Source: Corallium rubrum (taxonomy: Eukaryota > Cnidaria > Anthozoa > Scleralcyonacea > Coralliidae). Taken from it: a stretch of DNA of 64,000 nucleotides. Of this stretch, positions 44,811 to 51,593 are shown piece after piece. The stretch is from contig OZ036016.1 of assembly GCA_964035015.1 (NCBI GenBank), forward strand, positions 3,503,552 through 3,567,551, given 5' to 3'. The notes under the pieces are model-generated. The model searched no databases. It was given only the letters and a program-made list of their open reading frames with translations, and was not told the DNA's origin. The stretch's first letter is position 1, and each line of letters begins with the position of its first letter. A program made the translations under genes and the position numbers.

Positions 44811-47800
44811 TTTGCCAGGATATCTCAAAAAGTGCTGTACTGGTGTTTATGAAAGTTTGTGGAAAGATTGAGACCAAGGACAACGCCATTAAATTTTAGT
44901 TGAGATTTTGATGAGAATTTAAAAAAAAATCTGACCCGACGATTCTCCGTGTAGAAGAAATGCTTGATTGCGCTCATTATCGTTATTTGATGCAAACATT
45001 TTCGCATAATTCCGGTACGAGTGTAATCAAGTATTTTATTCATTCATACATGCGCGGGTTGCCTGAGATAGTCTGTTTAGTGGAATGCATTATTGTTTTC
45101 ATTTAAACATCTCTAGTAATAACCCGCTGGTGGACGTATACTATTTCTGAATGCCCTCTTGTTAAAGTGTCTATGAAATGAAAAATTCGTTGGCATTTTT
45201 GTTGTTTTATTGTACAGAGGAGCATGGCAGGAGCACTCACGGAAAATTTCAAGAGAATCTGATGCGTAGTTTTCGCGCTATTAACTCTCAAAGTTTGGAG
45301 AAAAATTGGGCTTTCGGTAACAATGCTTATGACGTACGCAGATGGACAACTATGCATAAGAACAATAGATTTCACTATTAATGATCCATCTGCGTACGTC
45401 ATAAGGTATTGTTACCAAGAAGCCCAAATTTCCCCAAAACAAACTATCCACGGCAAATCTTGAGAGTTGATAGCGCGAAAACTACGCATCAGATTCTCTT
45501 GAAATTTTCAGTGAGTGCTCCTGTCATGCTCCTCTGTACAAAACTGCCAACAACAAAAATGCCAATGTATTTTTCACTTCATAGACACTTTAAAGCTAAA
45601 TTTGCAAATTGAGCTGATTTATGGCAATTCTTCATGTAAAAAATGCTCATCCAATAATTGTTTATTATTGTATGGCTGGTTTGATTTCCGGTCCGTACGC
45701 AAAACGACGCACACTGATTGGTTCGTGAGCGGTCGGGATTTTACGATATTGACCGACCGGTCAATACGCTTTTTTCTCGGCCCTGTAAGTTTTGGCGGGA
45801 AAATTCCTGAGTTAATTTGAATAAAATAAAAGAGAACTGGGTATCTTTATTCAAATATTCTGAACAATAAAATGTGTTGGAACATTGCTGCTGGTTTTCT
45901 TTAAAGCTGTTTATCATATAAGCTGAATGATCTACCATATTTAAATAAAAGTATCTATCTATCTATCTAAAATACGACAAATAAAAGCCGAACTGGCGTA
46001 AACAAGAAGGCCATGAAGCGACACGAAAAAGTTGTAAGGTAAACATCATACTCCCAAAGACGAAAACAACGCTCGAAACTTAAAAATATAATGAACCAAT
46101 AGCCATATAATAAATTCTTTATTAAAGGCCATTGGCAATAAAAAATGGTATAAGAAGACCTTTTACAAATTTTCCGTATTTGTTTTGGTTTTGGAAATAT
46201 TTCGACCAAAGACAGCGTGCTGTCCGCCATCTTGTTGTAATATTGGATCTAATTAACTAGGAAATGGGTGACGTTACAATCAGGGTAAACCTGATGAAAC
46301 TACTCTGTGGGTGACCAGATTTCCACGGAAGGCTTTTTAAATGTTGTGGGTCAATTTAAAATGGACATAGCGCAATAAAAGATCGAGTTTCTAGCTCATA
46401 ATGTCATAAGGTTGGCAAGATAAAAATTTCACTTTTCATGTCGTCACATGCATAATTTTGCATATCGAAAATAATTCCAAGATGGCGGACAGCACGCTGT
46501 CTTTAGGTCTTCTTATACCATTTGACAAGTTCTTTCAAATGAGATAAACTTAATTTTTATTGCCAATACCATTTAACCTAGTTTGTTCGGTCTGTACAGG
46601 AAAGTATTATCGCCCTCGGTTTTTGTTCGGTCTGTACAGGAAAGTATTTATCGCCCTCTGCGCATTTGATCATATAGTAGCATGTTAATTTGCGCATTAT
46701 AAATATTAAATATTATTATTATTATTATTTTATCGCACGAACGGGCGTCGCTCCTTCGTCGCTCGGTCTGTATGAAAACCTCAGGCAAATATTCAGTTCC
46801 GCACAGACCTCGCACTCGGTTAATAAAGTCTTTAATATCTTGCATTTTTCATCTTTTAGCGACAAACATACGCCATTCACAAACTTTGAGCGTCAGAAGT
46901 CAAACGTAATAAGAAAACTTCGCGAAAACCTGGCCAGTATGAGAACTGAGAACCAAGCCAAAAATACCGACGTGACTGGGAGTAACGACATTGAACGAAG
47001 AAAGGGGAAACTGAGGAATATGATGACAGTGAAACAACTTGGTATGTTTTTGGAAACTTTTTTGGTGATATTTGCAACTGATTGCGTGTTTATTTTTGTA
47101 TTTTTCATTTAACGTTTGTTTTATTTTTGCAGATTGCGTTAATGATGTCGCTATTACGGATTCGAAAAGTGAAATCTTTAGTGAGCGGTATGAATCGTAC
47201 GCTTGCTTTCTTTTCCTGCTTTTTTTGTCTTTGCCTTCTTTGTTTCTGTTTTTATCTTGCTGCATTCTTTCCCTCCCTTCCTTTCTCCGTCCGTCCGTCC
47301 GTCCTTCCTTCCTTCCTTCCTTCCTTCCTTCCTTCCTTCCTTCCTTCCTTCCTTCTTTCTTTCTTTCTTTCTTTCTTTCCTTCCTTCCTTCCTTCCTTCC
47401 TTCCTTCCTTCCTTCCTTCCTTCCTTCCTTTCCTTCCTTCCTTCCTTCCTACCTACCTACCTACCTACCTACCTACCTACCTACCTACCTACCTACCTAC
47501 CTACCTACCTACCTACCTACCTACCTACCTACCTACCTACCTACCTACTTTTCTTTCTTCCGTTCTTTTTTCCTTTCCTCTATTCCTCCCGCCCTTCTTC
47601 CCCTCCTCGTTTCCCTCTGTTCTTTCGTTCTTCCTTTTTTTGTATCCTTCCTTGTTCTGTCCCTTCACCTCACCTTCTTTTCTTTCTCCCCACCCATCTT
47701 TATATGTAGATATCGTGTTATAATCAAATATACCTTTCTTTACAAATCAAAACTTAGTGAACCTAAAGAAGGGATATCAGAAAAAGAGTCTGGCAGGATA

Positions 47801-50428
47801 TTGAAGAGGCCTTTAATGTCACGAAGAAGAAAATCGAAAAGAGCTATTCGTAAAGTATGTTGTATATCAACATCTCAAACTCATTAATAATTCATGAGAT
47901 AATTAGCCAATTACGGTAGTTCGTTCAATCACCTGATTGAAGTTGGATACTCCAGTAAAACCCAAGGTATTAGATGAAAACCGGTGTTCATCTAATTCTT
48001 AAGATCTCAATTATCTTTGCAAATAAACAAGTTGCTGTATGAATAAATTTTGCACACACTCATGAATTAAAATCTCATGAGGGTTTATTTTAATTGTATT
48101 TTTCAATTGAAATCGTTCGATTGAGATGCCATATCAACAACTCGTTTAACACATGATGAAACCACTCGGCCTTCGGCCTCGTGCTTTCATCATGTTTTCT
48201 CGTGTTTGGATCCCCTGATGAAATACTCAAACTCGTTGTTGATATATTACGTCTTGTGCGAAAAGAATAGATGATTTATGTGATGTGTAGGAGGTGCCAT
48301 ACCCTCGTTGTTATATTCCTCACATCCTCCTTCTTTCTCCGTGAAGGAACGAACGAGCAAAGAAACCGACTAACTCACTGAGAGAGTCACCGATTGTCCC
48401 ACTAAATCAACCAACCGACTGACCAACCTATCTACCAATCCGCCTACTAATCAACCATCCCCTCCACCGACCAACGCTCTCACCAACTGATCCACCTACC
48501 CACCCATTCCTTCCTTCCTGAGCTTGCTAAAAATGGTAGTTGGCACGTGCCACCCATTGGCCAACTGATTTCTCTAACGACGCACCAACCAACCCAGTAA
48601 CTAACTGATCCACCAAGCAACCTACCTACTGACCAACCTACCCACTGACCCACCCACAAATCTTCCCAATGACCAACTTTCCCACCAACTGATCTGCACA
48701 TCCACCAGCTAACCCAGTAACCAATTGATCCACCGATCAACACACCTACCTACTGACCAACCCACAAACCAATTCACTCACAAACCCTCCCACTGACCAA
48801 CTCTTCCACCAACTGATCTACCCATCCACCAACCAAGCCTGCAACACACCCACTCACTGACCAACACACAAACGAATCCACTTCACCAACTGCTTCCCAC
48901 TGGTCAACTCTTCCAGCAACTGAAGTATCTACCAACCAACCGGTAACCCAGTAACCAATTGACCACCAACCAACACACACACCCAATGACCAACCGACTA
49001 ACTGGTCCCACGCTATGTAATCGAGTGAAATGCCCAATATTACTTATAATATACCCAATTCTCTCCTGGCATTACCACCTTATTATATATACAGAACTCG
49101 CGATCAAGCTCTCGGCAACGCCCTCCGTGGCTCAGTGGTCAGAGCATTGCACTAGAATCGCAAGGTCGTGGGTTCAATTCCTGCCGGAATGACCGACAAA
49201 CTGGTCCCGGTTTGGTCTTATAATGTATATATTCTACACTCGAATTTTCCTTCACCCAAATTCCTCAATCCACACGCCAACGGCTTCCCACTGTTCAACT
49301 CTCCCACCAACTGATCTACAACCAACCAACTGACCCACCGACCAACACACCCACCCACAAACCAATCCACCTACCAGCCCTCCTACTAACCAATAATAAC
49401 CCAATAATCATCTGACCCACCCACCAACCCTTTAACTGACCAACCTTTCCACTGACTAACCACCCATCCACCAACTGCTTTACCAACCTGACCACATGAT
49501 ACAAGAAAAACAATAGTTAAAACAAAACCGTACATTTGATTGTCAAATACCCATTTGGACTGACCAAATCGAAACCGACATTTTTACACGTGTATGTAAC
49601 TGACACCGTAACCTTCATTAATTTCTTCATGCATAAATTAACTTTGATGTGGGGTCATGTGCCGCGGTTAATATATAGGTTATTGACGTTGCATATTAAA
49701 TGACATATATCGCTTTAAAACTACGTCTAGAATACTATTTTTTTGGTAAATAACGACAAATATCGTCTGTATCATTAATAACCTAAATCAGTTAAGGTTA
49801 CAGGATACCCTAGGAAGCCATTTTAAGAAATTTGTTACCATTCGCTCAATTTTTCCCCGATTTGTCTCAAATTTGCACCAAATGTAGTTAAGTATGTGAC
49901 GGACACTATCGTATTATACAGTAAATAAGAAATAAAATATTGCTGCAGATATACTCATCAGTTTAAAATCACAGTCGGTCTTTGGTTTTACCAAAAAGCT
50001 CTCAATTTATCATATTTAAACTTCTCAATGTTTGTTCTAAAAAAGTGTGTTCGCATTTTTTTATTAATGTAGTGGTTTAGCAGGTAGGATATTTTATTTC
50101 TCAACCTATGTTGTGGCACAAGCAATTGACAAAGAAAAGCTTGTAACTCAGGTAATTTTTACATAAATAAAACGCGCGAACACACTTTTTTAGAACAAAC
50201 ATTGAGAAGTGTAAATATGATAAATTGAGAGCTTTTTGGTAAAACCAAAGACCGCCTTAAACCGCGGCGCGAAGATACTGTGATTTTAAACTGATGAGTA
50301 TATCTGCAACAATCTCTTATTTAATGTTTTGACAGGAGACCAACAAGATGACGTGTGATGTGGTGAATGTTAAATCATTCTCAGGCCAAGATGTTCCTCT
50401 GAAGAACTCGTCCCAAGTGAGTCTGTGA
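23273..50428 (+). CDS. AGBL5: AGBL5-like cytosolic carboxypeptidase (CCP5), 12 exons
   Basis: Exons: 23273-23701, 26137-26484, 28782-30271, 31190-31325, 36626-36810, 37062-37123, 40071-40171, 44555-44628, 46860-47041, 47133-47187, 47710-47854, 50336-50428. All junctions are GT/AG with matching phases, and the sum is 3300 nt (1099 aa plus stop). CCP5 removes glutamate from tubulin, including branch-point glutamates, in cytoplasm and cilia. The N-terminal CCP domain ([12 protein letters not shown] ... [11 protein letters not shown] ... [12 protein letters not shown]) is followed by the M14 catalytic domain: zinc ligands H268 and E271 in [12 protein letters not shown]678 in [16 protein letters not shown], and catalytic E760 in YTLECNYN. 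The stretch between the ligands contains a long acidic insertion. The C-terminal third is basic, low in conservation and inferred mainly from phase continuity. It converges on the MGAT2-like gene. Confidence 0.9.
23925..24710. repeat. AACAACTTGTT-type satellite, block 1 (AGBL5 intron 1)
   Basis: A tandem unit of roughly 60-66 bp is built from palindromes such as TTGTTGATCACAACAA and CAAGTTGTTGGAACAACC. Both strands show long but spurious open frames. Confidence 0.9.
24945..25960. repeat. AACAACTTGTT-type satellite, block 2 (AGBL5 intron 1)
   Basis: The same ~64-bp unit as block 1, with a sub-variant near 25610-25830 that has GCTCGTTGAGCACAACAA in place of TTGTTGATCACAACAA. About 230 bp of non-repetitive sequence separates the blocks. 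Confidence 0.9.
26137..26484 (+). CDS. AGBL5: AGBL5 exon 2
   Basis: The acceptor TTTTTTGTTAG and donor AAAAAG|GTAAGG bound 116 codons in phase 0. It encodes [20 protein letters not shown] and [19 protein letters not shown], conserved at the start of the catalytic domain. Confidence 0.92.
26661..27012 (-). mobile_element. Short Penelope-like remnant with inverted ends and hammerhead-like motif
   Basis: ATAAATAAGTTTTGTGGAAA at the left and its complement at the right bound this 350-bp segment. The interior has no coding part but includes the hammerhead-like motif at 26702-26745. It differs in sequence from the other Penelope-like family here but shares the motif architecture. Confidence 0.6.
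26702..26745 (-). ncRNA. Hammerhead-ribozyme-like motif, second family
   Basis: On the minus strand the order is TTGCT, CTGATGA, A, GGCCTG-AGTCAA-CAGGCC, GAAA, GC, TT, AGCAA. Stem II is a perfect 6-bp hairpin. The flanks TTGCT and AGCAA are perfectly complementary and form stem I. The two-nucleotide spacer between GAAA and the UH dinucleotide matches that of the other family. As there, one A precedes stem II. Confidence 0.65.
28097..28148 (+). ncRNA. Degenerate hammerhead-like motif
   Basis: CTGATGA is followed by AGGGC-CTTT-GCTT and GAAA, then TG and TT, the same order as the intact motifs. Stem I complementarity is weak, so this is probably a decayed Penelope-like 3' end. Confidence 0.45.
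28300..28520. repeat. Foldback repeat around (AAAT)n with GGCTAC/GTAGCC hairpins
   Basis: Two inverted arms of about 75 bp (near 28318-28392 and 28448-28522) face each other around an AAATAAAT microsatellite. Each arm holds GGCTAC-AGACTG-GTAGCC followed by GAAAGCTCGT, resembling stem II and the GAAA box, but the CTGANGA box is absent (CATCGA instead). Confidence 0.7.
28588..28718. repeat. ~130-bp hairpin in AGBL5 intron 2
   Basis: Arms with TTTATATAAGAA and CTTACACCATGTTATGAAAT face their near complements around ATTAATTTCTGAGCTCAGC. It ends about 60 bp before the exon 3 acceptor. Confidence 0.7.
28782..30271 (+). CDS. AGBL5: AGBL5 exon 3, catalytic domain with acidic insertion
   Basis: This 1490-nt exon begins [19 protein letters not shown], with zinc ligands His and Glu. 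It continues through [20 protein letters not shown] and ends with [16 protein letters not shown] and [20 protein letters not shown]. Between the two conserved blocks lies a poorly conserved insertion of roughly 350 residues. This includes an imperfect DDTPGDDTP repeat (29510-29645) encoded by a 15-bp minisatellite. The insertion appears much longer than in vertebrate CCP5 as I remember it. Confidence 0.93.
30440..31135. repeat. Intron 3 repeats, including a TTTACGGTAAA palindrome
   Basis: A foldback at 30995-31133 has arms with CGGTCTTTACGGTAAAA-like sequence around CTCGCTATCGC. The segment at 30465-30790 shares short blocks with 32915-32990 and 45690-45780 (GCTATTGG..., GGGATTTTACGATATTG-like), a diverged dispersed repeat. 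Confidence 0.5.
31190..31325 (+). CDS. AGBL5: AGBL5 exon 4 with catalytic glutamate
   Basis: The acceptor TTTTCGTGAAG and donor GAGGAG|GTCAGG bound 136 nt, phase 2 in and phase 0 out. The exon encodes [19 protein letters not shown], with the catalytic Glu, and the proline-rich [18 protein letters not shown]. It is too short to show as a long ORF. Confidence 0.9.
31393..31735 (-). mobile_element. tRNA-derived SINE, full copy plus partial copy
   Basis: The same family as 4232-4512, inverted, with A box complement at about 31549-31559 and B box complement at about 31507-31517. A second partial copy of the tail (31681-31733) follows, as at 4.1 kb. It lies about 70 bp after AGBL5 exon 4. Confidence 0.85.
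31827..32127. mobile_element. Possible ~300-bp inverted-terminus element
   Basis: AGCTTGCTTTTGAAATCCG at the left and CGAATTTCAAAAGCAAGCT at the right form imperfect inverted ends of about 19 bp. No coding part is visible. Confidence 0.45.
32128..32906. repeat. 9-bp satellite (GTATCAGGC)n, interrupted
   Basis: Variants of GTATCAGGC and GTATCACTC run from 32128 to 32567 and resume at 32797-32906. A LINE 3' fragment separates the two blocks. The many short open frames are repeat artefacts. Confidence 0.9.
32567..32796 (+). mobile_element. LINE 3' end inserted in the 9-bp satellite
   Basis: The frame [17 protein letters not shown] is the characteristic C-terminal segment of LINE reverse transcriptases. 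It is followed by a stop at 32718, a short UTR and an AAATAAAT tail, a 5'-truncated retroposed copy. Its edges coincide with satellite edges on both sides. Confidence 0.8.
33323..33367 (-). ncRNA. Hammerhead-like motif in second Penelope-like copy
   Basis: The motif is identical in layout to 21092-21136: AATTTCTC, CTGACGA, GGGC-CTTC-GCTC, GAAA, CGTC, GAGAAGATT. The boxes and stem I are unchanged in this copy. Confidence 0.65.
33710..34612 (-). mobile_element. Deleted hAT transposon with 8-bp target duplication
   Basis: The terminal inverted repeats TAGGCTGGGGCGGTT and AACCGCCCCAGCCTA are flanked by the 8-bp duplication ATCGTTAC (33702-33709 and 34613-34620). The uninterrupted Penelope-like copy at 21.4 kb has ATCGTTAC once at the matching position, confirming insertion. 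Subterminal DNA is rich in AAACCG words. Internally only the two ends of a transposase remain. Confidence 0.92.
33929..34248 (-). pseudogene. hAT transposase relic: BED finger joined to hATC domain
   Basis: The minus-strand frame from 34248 encodes [20 protein letters not shown], a BED-type zinc finger start. A second frame to 33929 encodes [13 protein letters not shown] and [11 protein letters not shown], the C-terminal dimerisation (hATC) motif. The catalytic core between them is deleted and the two parts are in different frames, so no transposase can be made. Confidence 0.85.
35255..36586 (+). mobile_element. Penelope-like element, third copy, head-to-head with the second
   Basis: The element starts at [14 protein letters not shown] in the RT thumb region and runs to the 3' terminus TTAACCCTGGTAAT. 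A single-A deletion near 35780 shifts the frame between the linker and the GIY-YIG domain, so the ORF ends early and the endonuclease lies in another frame (35822-36253). A filler of about 6 nt (AATGAC) joins it to copy two. Confidence 0.9.
36501..36545 (+). ncRNA. Hammerhead-like motif in third Penelope-like copy
   Basis: It has the same boxes and complementary flanks as the copies at 21.09 and 33.32 kb, on the coding strand of this copy. If copies two and three are read through together, their two motifs lie in opposite orientation about 3.1 kb apart. Confidence 0.65.
36626..36810 (+). CDS. AGBL5: AGBL5 exon 5
   Basis: The acceptor AACTCTATAG opens [18 protein letters not shown], conserved at the end of the CCP catalytic domain. 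The exon continues as basic sequence and ends TCGAG|GTATGC in phase 2. A (CAATA)n repeat begins in the following intron, about 30 bp downstream. Confidence 0.9.
36838..36950. repeat. Pentanucleotide repeat (ATACA)n then (ATGCA)n
   Basis: A run of CAATA units changes to CAATG units and back. It lies in the 251-nt intron between AGBL5 exons 5 and 6. Confidence 0.95.
37062..37123 (+). CDS. AGBL5: AGBL5 exon 6 (62-nt exon inferred from phase)
   Basis: Exon 5 leaves phase 2 and exon 7 needs phase 1, so an exon of 3n+2 nt is required between them. A 62-nt interval with acceptor TTTTATGAACAG and donor ATAG|GTAAAC is open in exactly that frame ([20 protein letters not shown]) and restores the reading frame. 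It has no homology support, because this part of CCP5 is not conserved. Confidence 0.7.
37377..37925. mobile_element. 5S-derived SINE cluster (one full plus-strand copy, flanking inverted pieces)
   Basis: The full copy (about 37460-37790, plus strand) starts with a 5S rRNA-like head containing GGTTAGTACTTGGATGGGTG and GGGAATACC. It continues with a tail containing GGTTTTCCTCCCTCC and ends in a run of AAATTCAAATTC. A tail-only piece (37377-37459) and a head-only piece (37790-37925), both inverted, flank it. This suggests the full copy inserted into an older inverted copy. Confidence 0.85.
37930..39230. other. Intron 6 stretch, no gene recognised
   Basis: AT-rich sequence without supported exons. 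Scattered minus-strand ORFs are short, hydrophobic and have no splice support. Confidence 0.4.
39318..39400. repeat. GC-rich hairpin repeat, copy 2
   Basis: Inverted relative of 11848-11925, with CTCCACGCGTGTCGAGATTA and GGGCTCCGGGCCTTCGGCCC. An ACACGCGTGTAAAA word at its edge links it loosely to the ends of element T. Confidence 0.7.
40071..40171 (+). CDS. AGBL5: AGBL5 exon 7
   Basis: The acceptor TTGTGTTTCGTAG and donor ATGGAG|GTAAGG bound 101 nt, phase 1 in and phase 0 out, open in one frame only ([19 protein letters not shown]). A minisatellite-bearing transposon begins about 20 bp after the donor. Confidence 0.75.
40194..41608. mobile_element. Element T, long form, with expanded internal minisatellite
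   Basis: The left 300 bp is the reverse complement of the right part of the 10.5-kb copy. The right end (TGCGTTTTTACTTGTGTAG) matches its left end. The interior (about 40605-41565) holds roughly forty copies of the 24-bp unit CACGGCGAGCAGCACAACAT+TGTT. The 350-aa, 184-aa and 171-aa open frames across it are repeat artefacts. It sits in AGBL5 intron 7. Confidence 0.85.
40605..41565. repeat. 24-bp minisatellite, ~40 copies
   Basis: The unit is highly homogeneous (variants GAGCAGC, GAGTAGC, GGGCAGC, GAGCAAC). A higher-order block is repeated, since the variant order in 40680-41100 largely recurs in 41160-41540, including the truncated unit CGAGTGCACAACATTG at 41090 and 41520. That indicates a segmental duplication of about 430 bp inside the array. 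Confidence 0.9.
41813..42175. mobile_element. MITE with AGTTTTAGATTGACGTT ends
   Basis: AGTTTTAGATTGACGTT at the left and its exact complement at the right form 17-bp terminal inverted repeats of a 363-bp element. AACCGCAAAC words repeat near both ends. Confidence 0.8.
42242..42381. repeat. Foldback with CCTGATGAAACAC arms
   Basis: CAAACACGAGTTTGAGTGTT and GTGTTTCATCAGGGG face their near complements around GAGGGCGTAGCCCCGAGG. A related foldback lies at 48140-48245. Confidence 0.75.
42900..43260. repeat. C/G-run repeat fragments
   Basis: GGGGGAGCCGGGGGAGCCGC at 42910 and the block CCCGGGGGGGCATGCCCCCG at 43175 with CCTGGCTACGTGCCTG at its end look like the two ends of one dispersed repeat family. 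It could form G-rich secondary structures. Confidence 0.5.
43377..43700. repeat. (TA)n array with CAG interruptions
   Basis: About 320 bp of alternating TA is broken at intervals by ACAG or ACTG, giving a CAGTATATATATATA-like higher unit. The Tyr/Ile-rich ORFs are artefacts. Confidence 0.95.
43745..44450. repeat. Foldback repeats in AGBL5 intron 7
   Basis: A hairpin at 43755-43815 (GTTGTAT arms, ACTAGTGG centre) is followed by an inverted repeat at about 44212-44388 whose arms include AAATAGAAAATCGCTT and TGACGCAATTTCAACCG, with a CTCGGCTTCGCCTCG centre. Confidence 0.65.
44459..44812. repeat. (TA)n, then (GTTT)n and (GTCT)n around AGBL5 exon 8
   Basis: Eighty bases of TA precede exon 8. About 27 copies of GTTT and then about 14 copies of GTCT follow its donor. 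On the minus strand they read as AAAC and AGAC, giving the apparent NKQT and DRQT peptides. Confidence 0.95.
44555..44628 (+). CDS. AGBL5: AGBL5 exon 8
   Basis: The exon lies between a (TA)n tract and a (GTTT)n tract. The acceptor TTATTATTTCAG and donor AAACT|GTAAGT bound 74 nt. The frame [20 protein letters not shown] links phase 0 to phase 2 as the neighbours require. Confidence 0.7.
45166..45589. mobile_element. TTAA MITE, family 2, copy 2
   Basis: The ends AGTGTCTATGAAATGAAAAA and its complement are bordered by TTAA at 45162-45165 and 45590-45593. Long arms (TTGAGAG, GATGCGTAGTTTTCGCGC) surround a centre near 45370. Confidence 0.85.
45830..45975 (+). mobile_element. Retroposon 3' tail ending in (TATC)n
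   Basis: An AT-rich UTR-like stretch ends in AATAAAAGTATCTATCTATC, the form of a non-LTR element tail. No coding part is present. Confidence 0.4.
46126..46572. mobile_element. TTAA MITE, family 1, copy 3
   Basis: The ends AGGCCATTGGCAATAAAAA and a near complement are bordered by TTAA at 46122-46125 and 46573-46576. It shares ATGGTATAAGAAGACC and AAGATGGCGGACAGCACG with the copy at 8.0 kb. After it, a TGTTCGGTCTGTACAGGAAAG segment is tandemly repeated (46577-46660). Confidence 0.8.
46860..47041 (+). CDS. AGBL5: AGBL5 exon 9
   Basis: The acceptor TTCATCTTTTAG and donor CTTG|GTATGT bound 182 nt, phase 2 to 1. It encodes a charged helical stretch ([19 protein letters not shown]). Homology is not evident by eye. 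Confidence 0.75.
47133..47187 (+). CDS. AGBL5: AGBL5 exon 10 (55 nt)
   Basis: The acceptor TTTATTTTTGCAG and donor GAGCG|GTATGA bound a short exon, phase 1 to 2, encoding [19 protein letters not shown]. The intron before it is only 91 nt. Confidence 0.7.
47270..47555. repeat. (CCTT)n and (CTAC)n microsatellites in AGBL5 intron 10
   Basis: CCTT/CTTT repeats (47280-47450) are followed by about 25 copies of CTAC. The 271-aa, 213-aa and 168-aa ORFs are artefacts of this tract. It forms an extreme pyrimidine-rich intron just upstream of exon 11. Confidence 0.95.
47710..47854 (+). CDS. AGBL5: AGBL5 exon 11
   Basis: The acceptor TTTATATGTAG and donor CGTAAA|GTATGT bound 145 nt, phase 2 to 0. The end is strongly basic ([12 protein letters not shown]). 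The intron upstream is filled by CCTT and CTAC microsatellites. Confidence 0.7.
48110..48250. repeat. Foldback with GATGAAA arms
   Basis: ATATCAACAACTCGTTTAAC and its near complement bound a palindrome with a CTCGGCCTTCGGCCTCG centre and CATGATGAAAC arms. It is related to 42242-42381. Confidence 0.75.
48355..49500. repeat. Degenerate ACCAAC/CACTGACCAAC satellite
   Basis: Words such as CCACCAACTGATC, CACTGACCAAC and CCACCCACC recur for over 1 kb with no strict period. A tRNA-derived SINE (49010-49264) is inserted. Gly/Trp/Val-rich minus-strand ORFs are artefacts. Confidence 0.85.
49010..49264 (+). mobile_element. tRNA-derived SINE, internally deleted
   Basis: The A box TGGCTCAGTGG (about 49132) and B box GGTTCAATTCC (about 49175) are intact. 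About 30 nt between the tRNA-like part and the tail are replaced by ATGACCGACAAA. The 5' and 3' ends match the 4232-4512 copy. Confidence 0.85.
49570..49785. repeat. Dispersed repeat, copy 1 (partner at 60718-60890)
   Basis: ATTCATGCATAAATTA, CGCGGTTAATATATA and ACTACGTCTAGAATAC occur in the same order here and at 60.72-60.87 kb. The family is unclassified and has no coding part. Confidence 0.7.
49792..50325. mobile_element. Palindromic DNA element, right-truncated copy without nested MITE
   Basis: It matches 6009-7155 from the left TTAA through the inner inverted arms but lacks the right outer arm. It has an empty TTAA site (49888-49891) where the 6-kb copy carries a MITE. The sequence stops matching about 12 bp before the last AGBL5 exon. 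Confidence 0.8.
50336..50428 (+). CDS. AGBL5: AGBL5 last exon
   Basis: The acceptor AATGTTTTGACAG opens a phase-0 frame ending NSSQVSL and TGA at 50426-50428. The sequence CAA|GTGAGT inside it could also act as a donor, so a further exon cannot be excluded. The acceptor lies about 12 bp after the end of a palindromic transposon remnant. Confidence 0.6.
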   Translation, partial: ETNKMTCDVVNVKSFSGQDVPLKNSSQVSL

Positions 50429-50735
50429 CCCGAGTTGTGTGGAACTGCGTGTCTGTCTTCCGTTGTGTGATTGTTCATTTGTTCAAAGTTGTGTGTTGAC
50501 TGAGAAGACGACGACTACAGTCACTAATTTGCTTGCCGGGTGTTGGCGCTCTACTGCTCAAATTTCCGTGCAGGTTTTCGTTTTCGCGTGGCGGTTGAGA
50601 TTTTCTGTATTCTTGTATACATGGCCGCGTCTGCTTCTTGAGCGTTCTTAGATTTTATGTAGAAAAATTAAAGAAGTTTTTTAAAGTTTTCTGAAAAATT
50701 CTTCAAAAGTTTAAGTTAAAAGTTTCACGTAAAAC

Positions 50736-50802
<67 letters not shown>

Positions 50803-50904
50803 CTAATAAATGTTTTTGAGATATCTCGTTCATTTTCTACTAGGCGCTAAATCTCCCGTCACGGCCTTGGGATAATGCAAGAGTGCAGTTGTTTTCAGCG
50901 GTAT
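50429..50904. other. AGBL5 / MGAT2-like 3' intergenic space with (TA)n
   Basis: Only about 475 bp separate the two convergent stop codons. The space contains a ~60-bp (TA)n tract (50738-50800). AATTAAA near 50663 and AATAAA near 50804 are possible plus-strand poly(A) signals. Confidence 0.6.
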
Positions 50905-51593
50905 TCAGGTTATATACGCGTCGCAAGGGTCCGTCAGATACGGCTGTTTGGCGCACACAATCCTATTTCGATATTTTCCTTTCCATCGTGCCATGCTGTA
51001 AATGCACTCCATGTCTTTCAGAAACCAAAACATGATTCGTTTCTTACAGAGAAAACCAAGCATATCCCGCAGACCGAGGTTTATGCTGGCGCTTTTCAGC
51101 CCGATAAGCCTGCTCGCGTGCGCCCAATTCGGTTGCATGGTAACGCCGCGTTTAAAGTTAAAATCGCCTCCGGGCCCAAGACCGATTTTGCCGATATGCC
51201 AGATACGGCTTAGTGTTGGGACGACTATCCTGAAACCGTTTCTACCGTTGTGTTTTCCTAGCACCAACCCTATTGACTCGCACCAATCGTGCTGAAAGTC
51301 ATCGAGGAAGTCTTTCTCGAGAGTCTTAAAATAGAACCAATTTGATTGGTTAAGACCGTAGGCGATTCCACGCATGACTCGCGCGGTTCGCACCACGAAC
51401 GTGTCCGGATGAGCGTTGATCGTGTTCTCGCCCGACCAGCCTCCGAGCGCCAGCTGAATGATATCGGCATTGCGTCGTTTCACCTCGCTCGCAAACCACA
51501 TGACTTTAATAAAATCGGGCGCCAAGACCGCGTCCTCCTCGACGAACAGAATGTCGTTCTTGTAGCCTAGCAACGAGCTACCAAACAGGTTTC
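50905..51593 (-). CDS. MGAT2-like exon 2
   Basis: The acceptor ATATCCAG precedes GAAACCTG. The exon encodes NLFGSSLLGYKNDILFVEED and the rest of the catalytic domain to TGA at 50905. The local GC content is higher than in the surroundings. Confidence 0.88.

Noticed and set aside
44413..44871. 152-aa ORF over exon 8
   Set aside because: Most of it is (TA)n and (GTTT)n. Only 44555-44628 is a credible exon.
47072..47887. 271-aa, 213-aa and 168-aa [16 protein letters not shown] ORFs
   Set aside because: They are microsatellite translations. Only short segments at 47133-47187 and 47710-47854 are AGBL5 exons.
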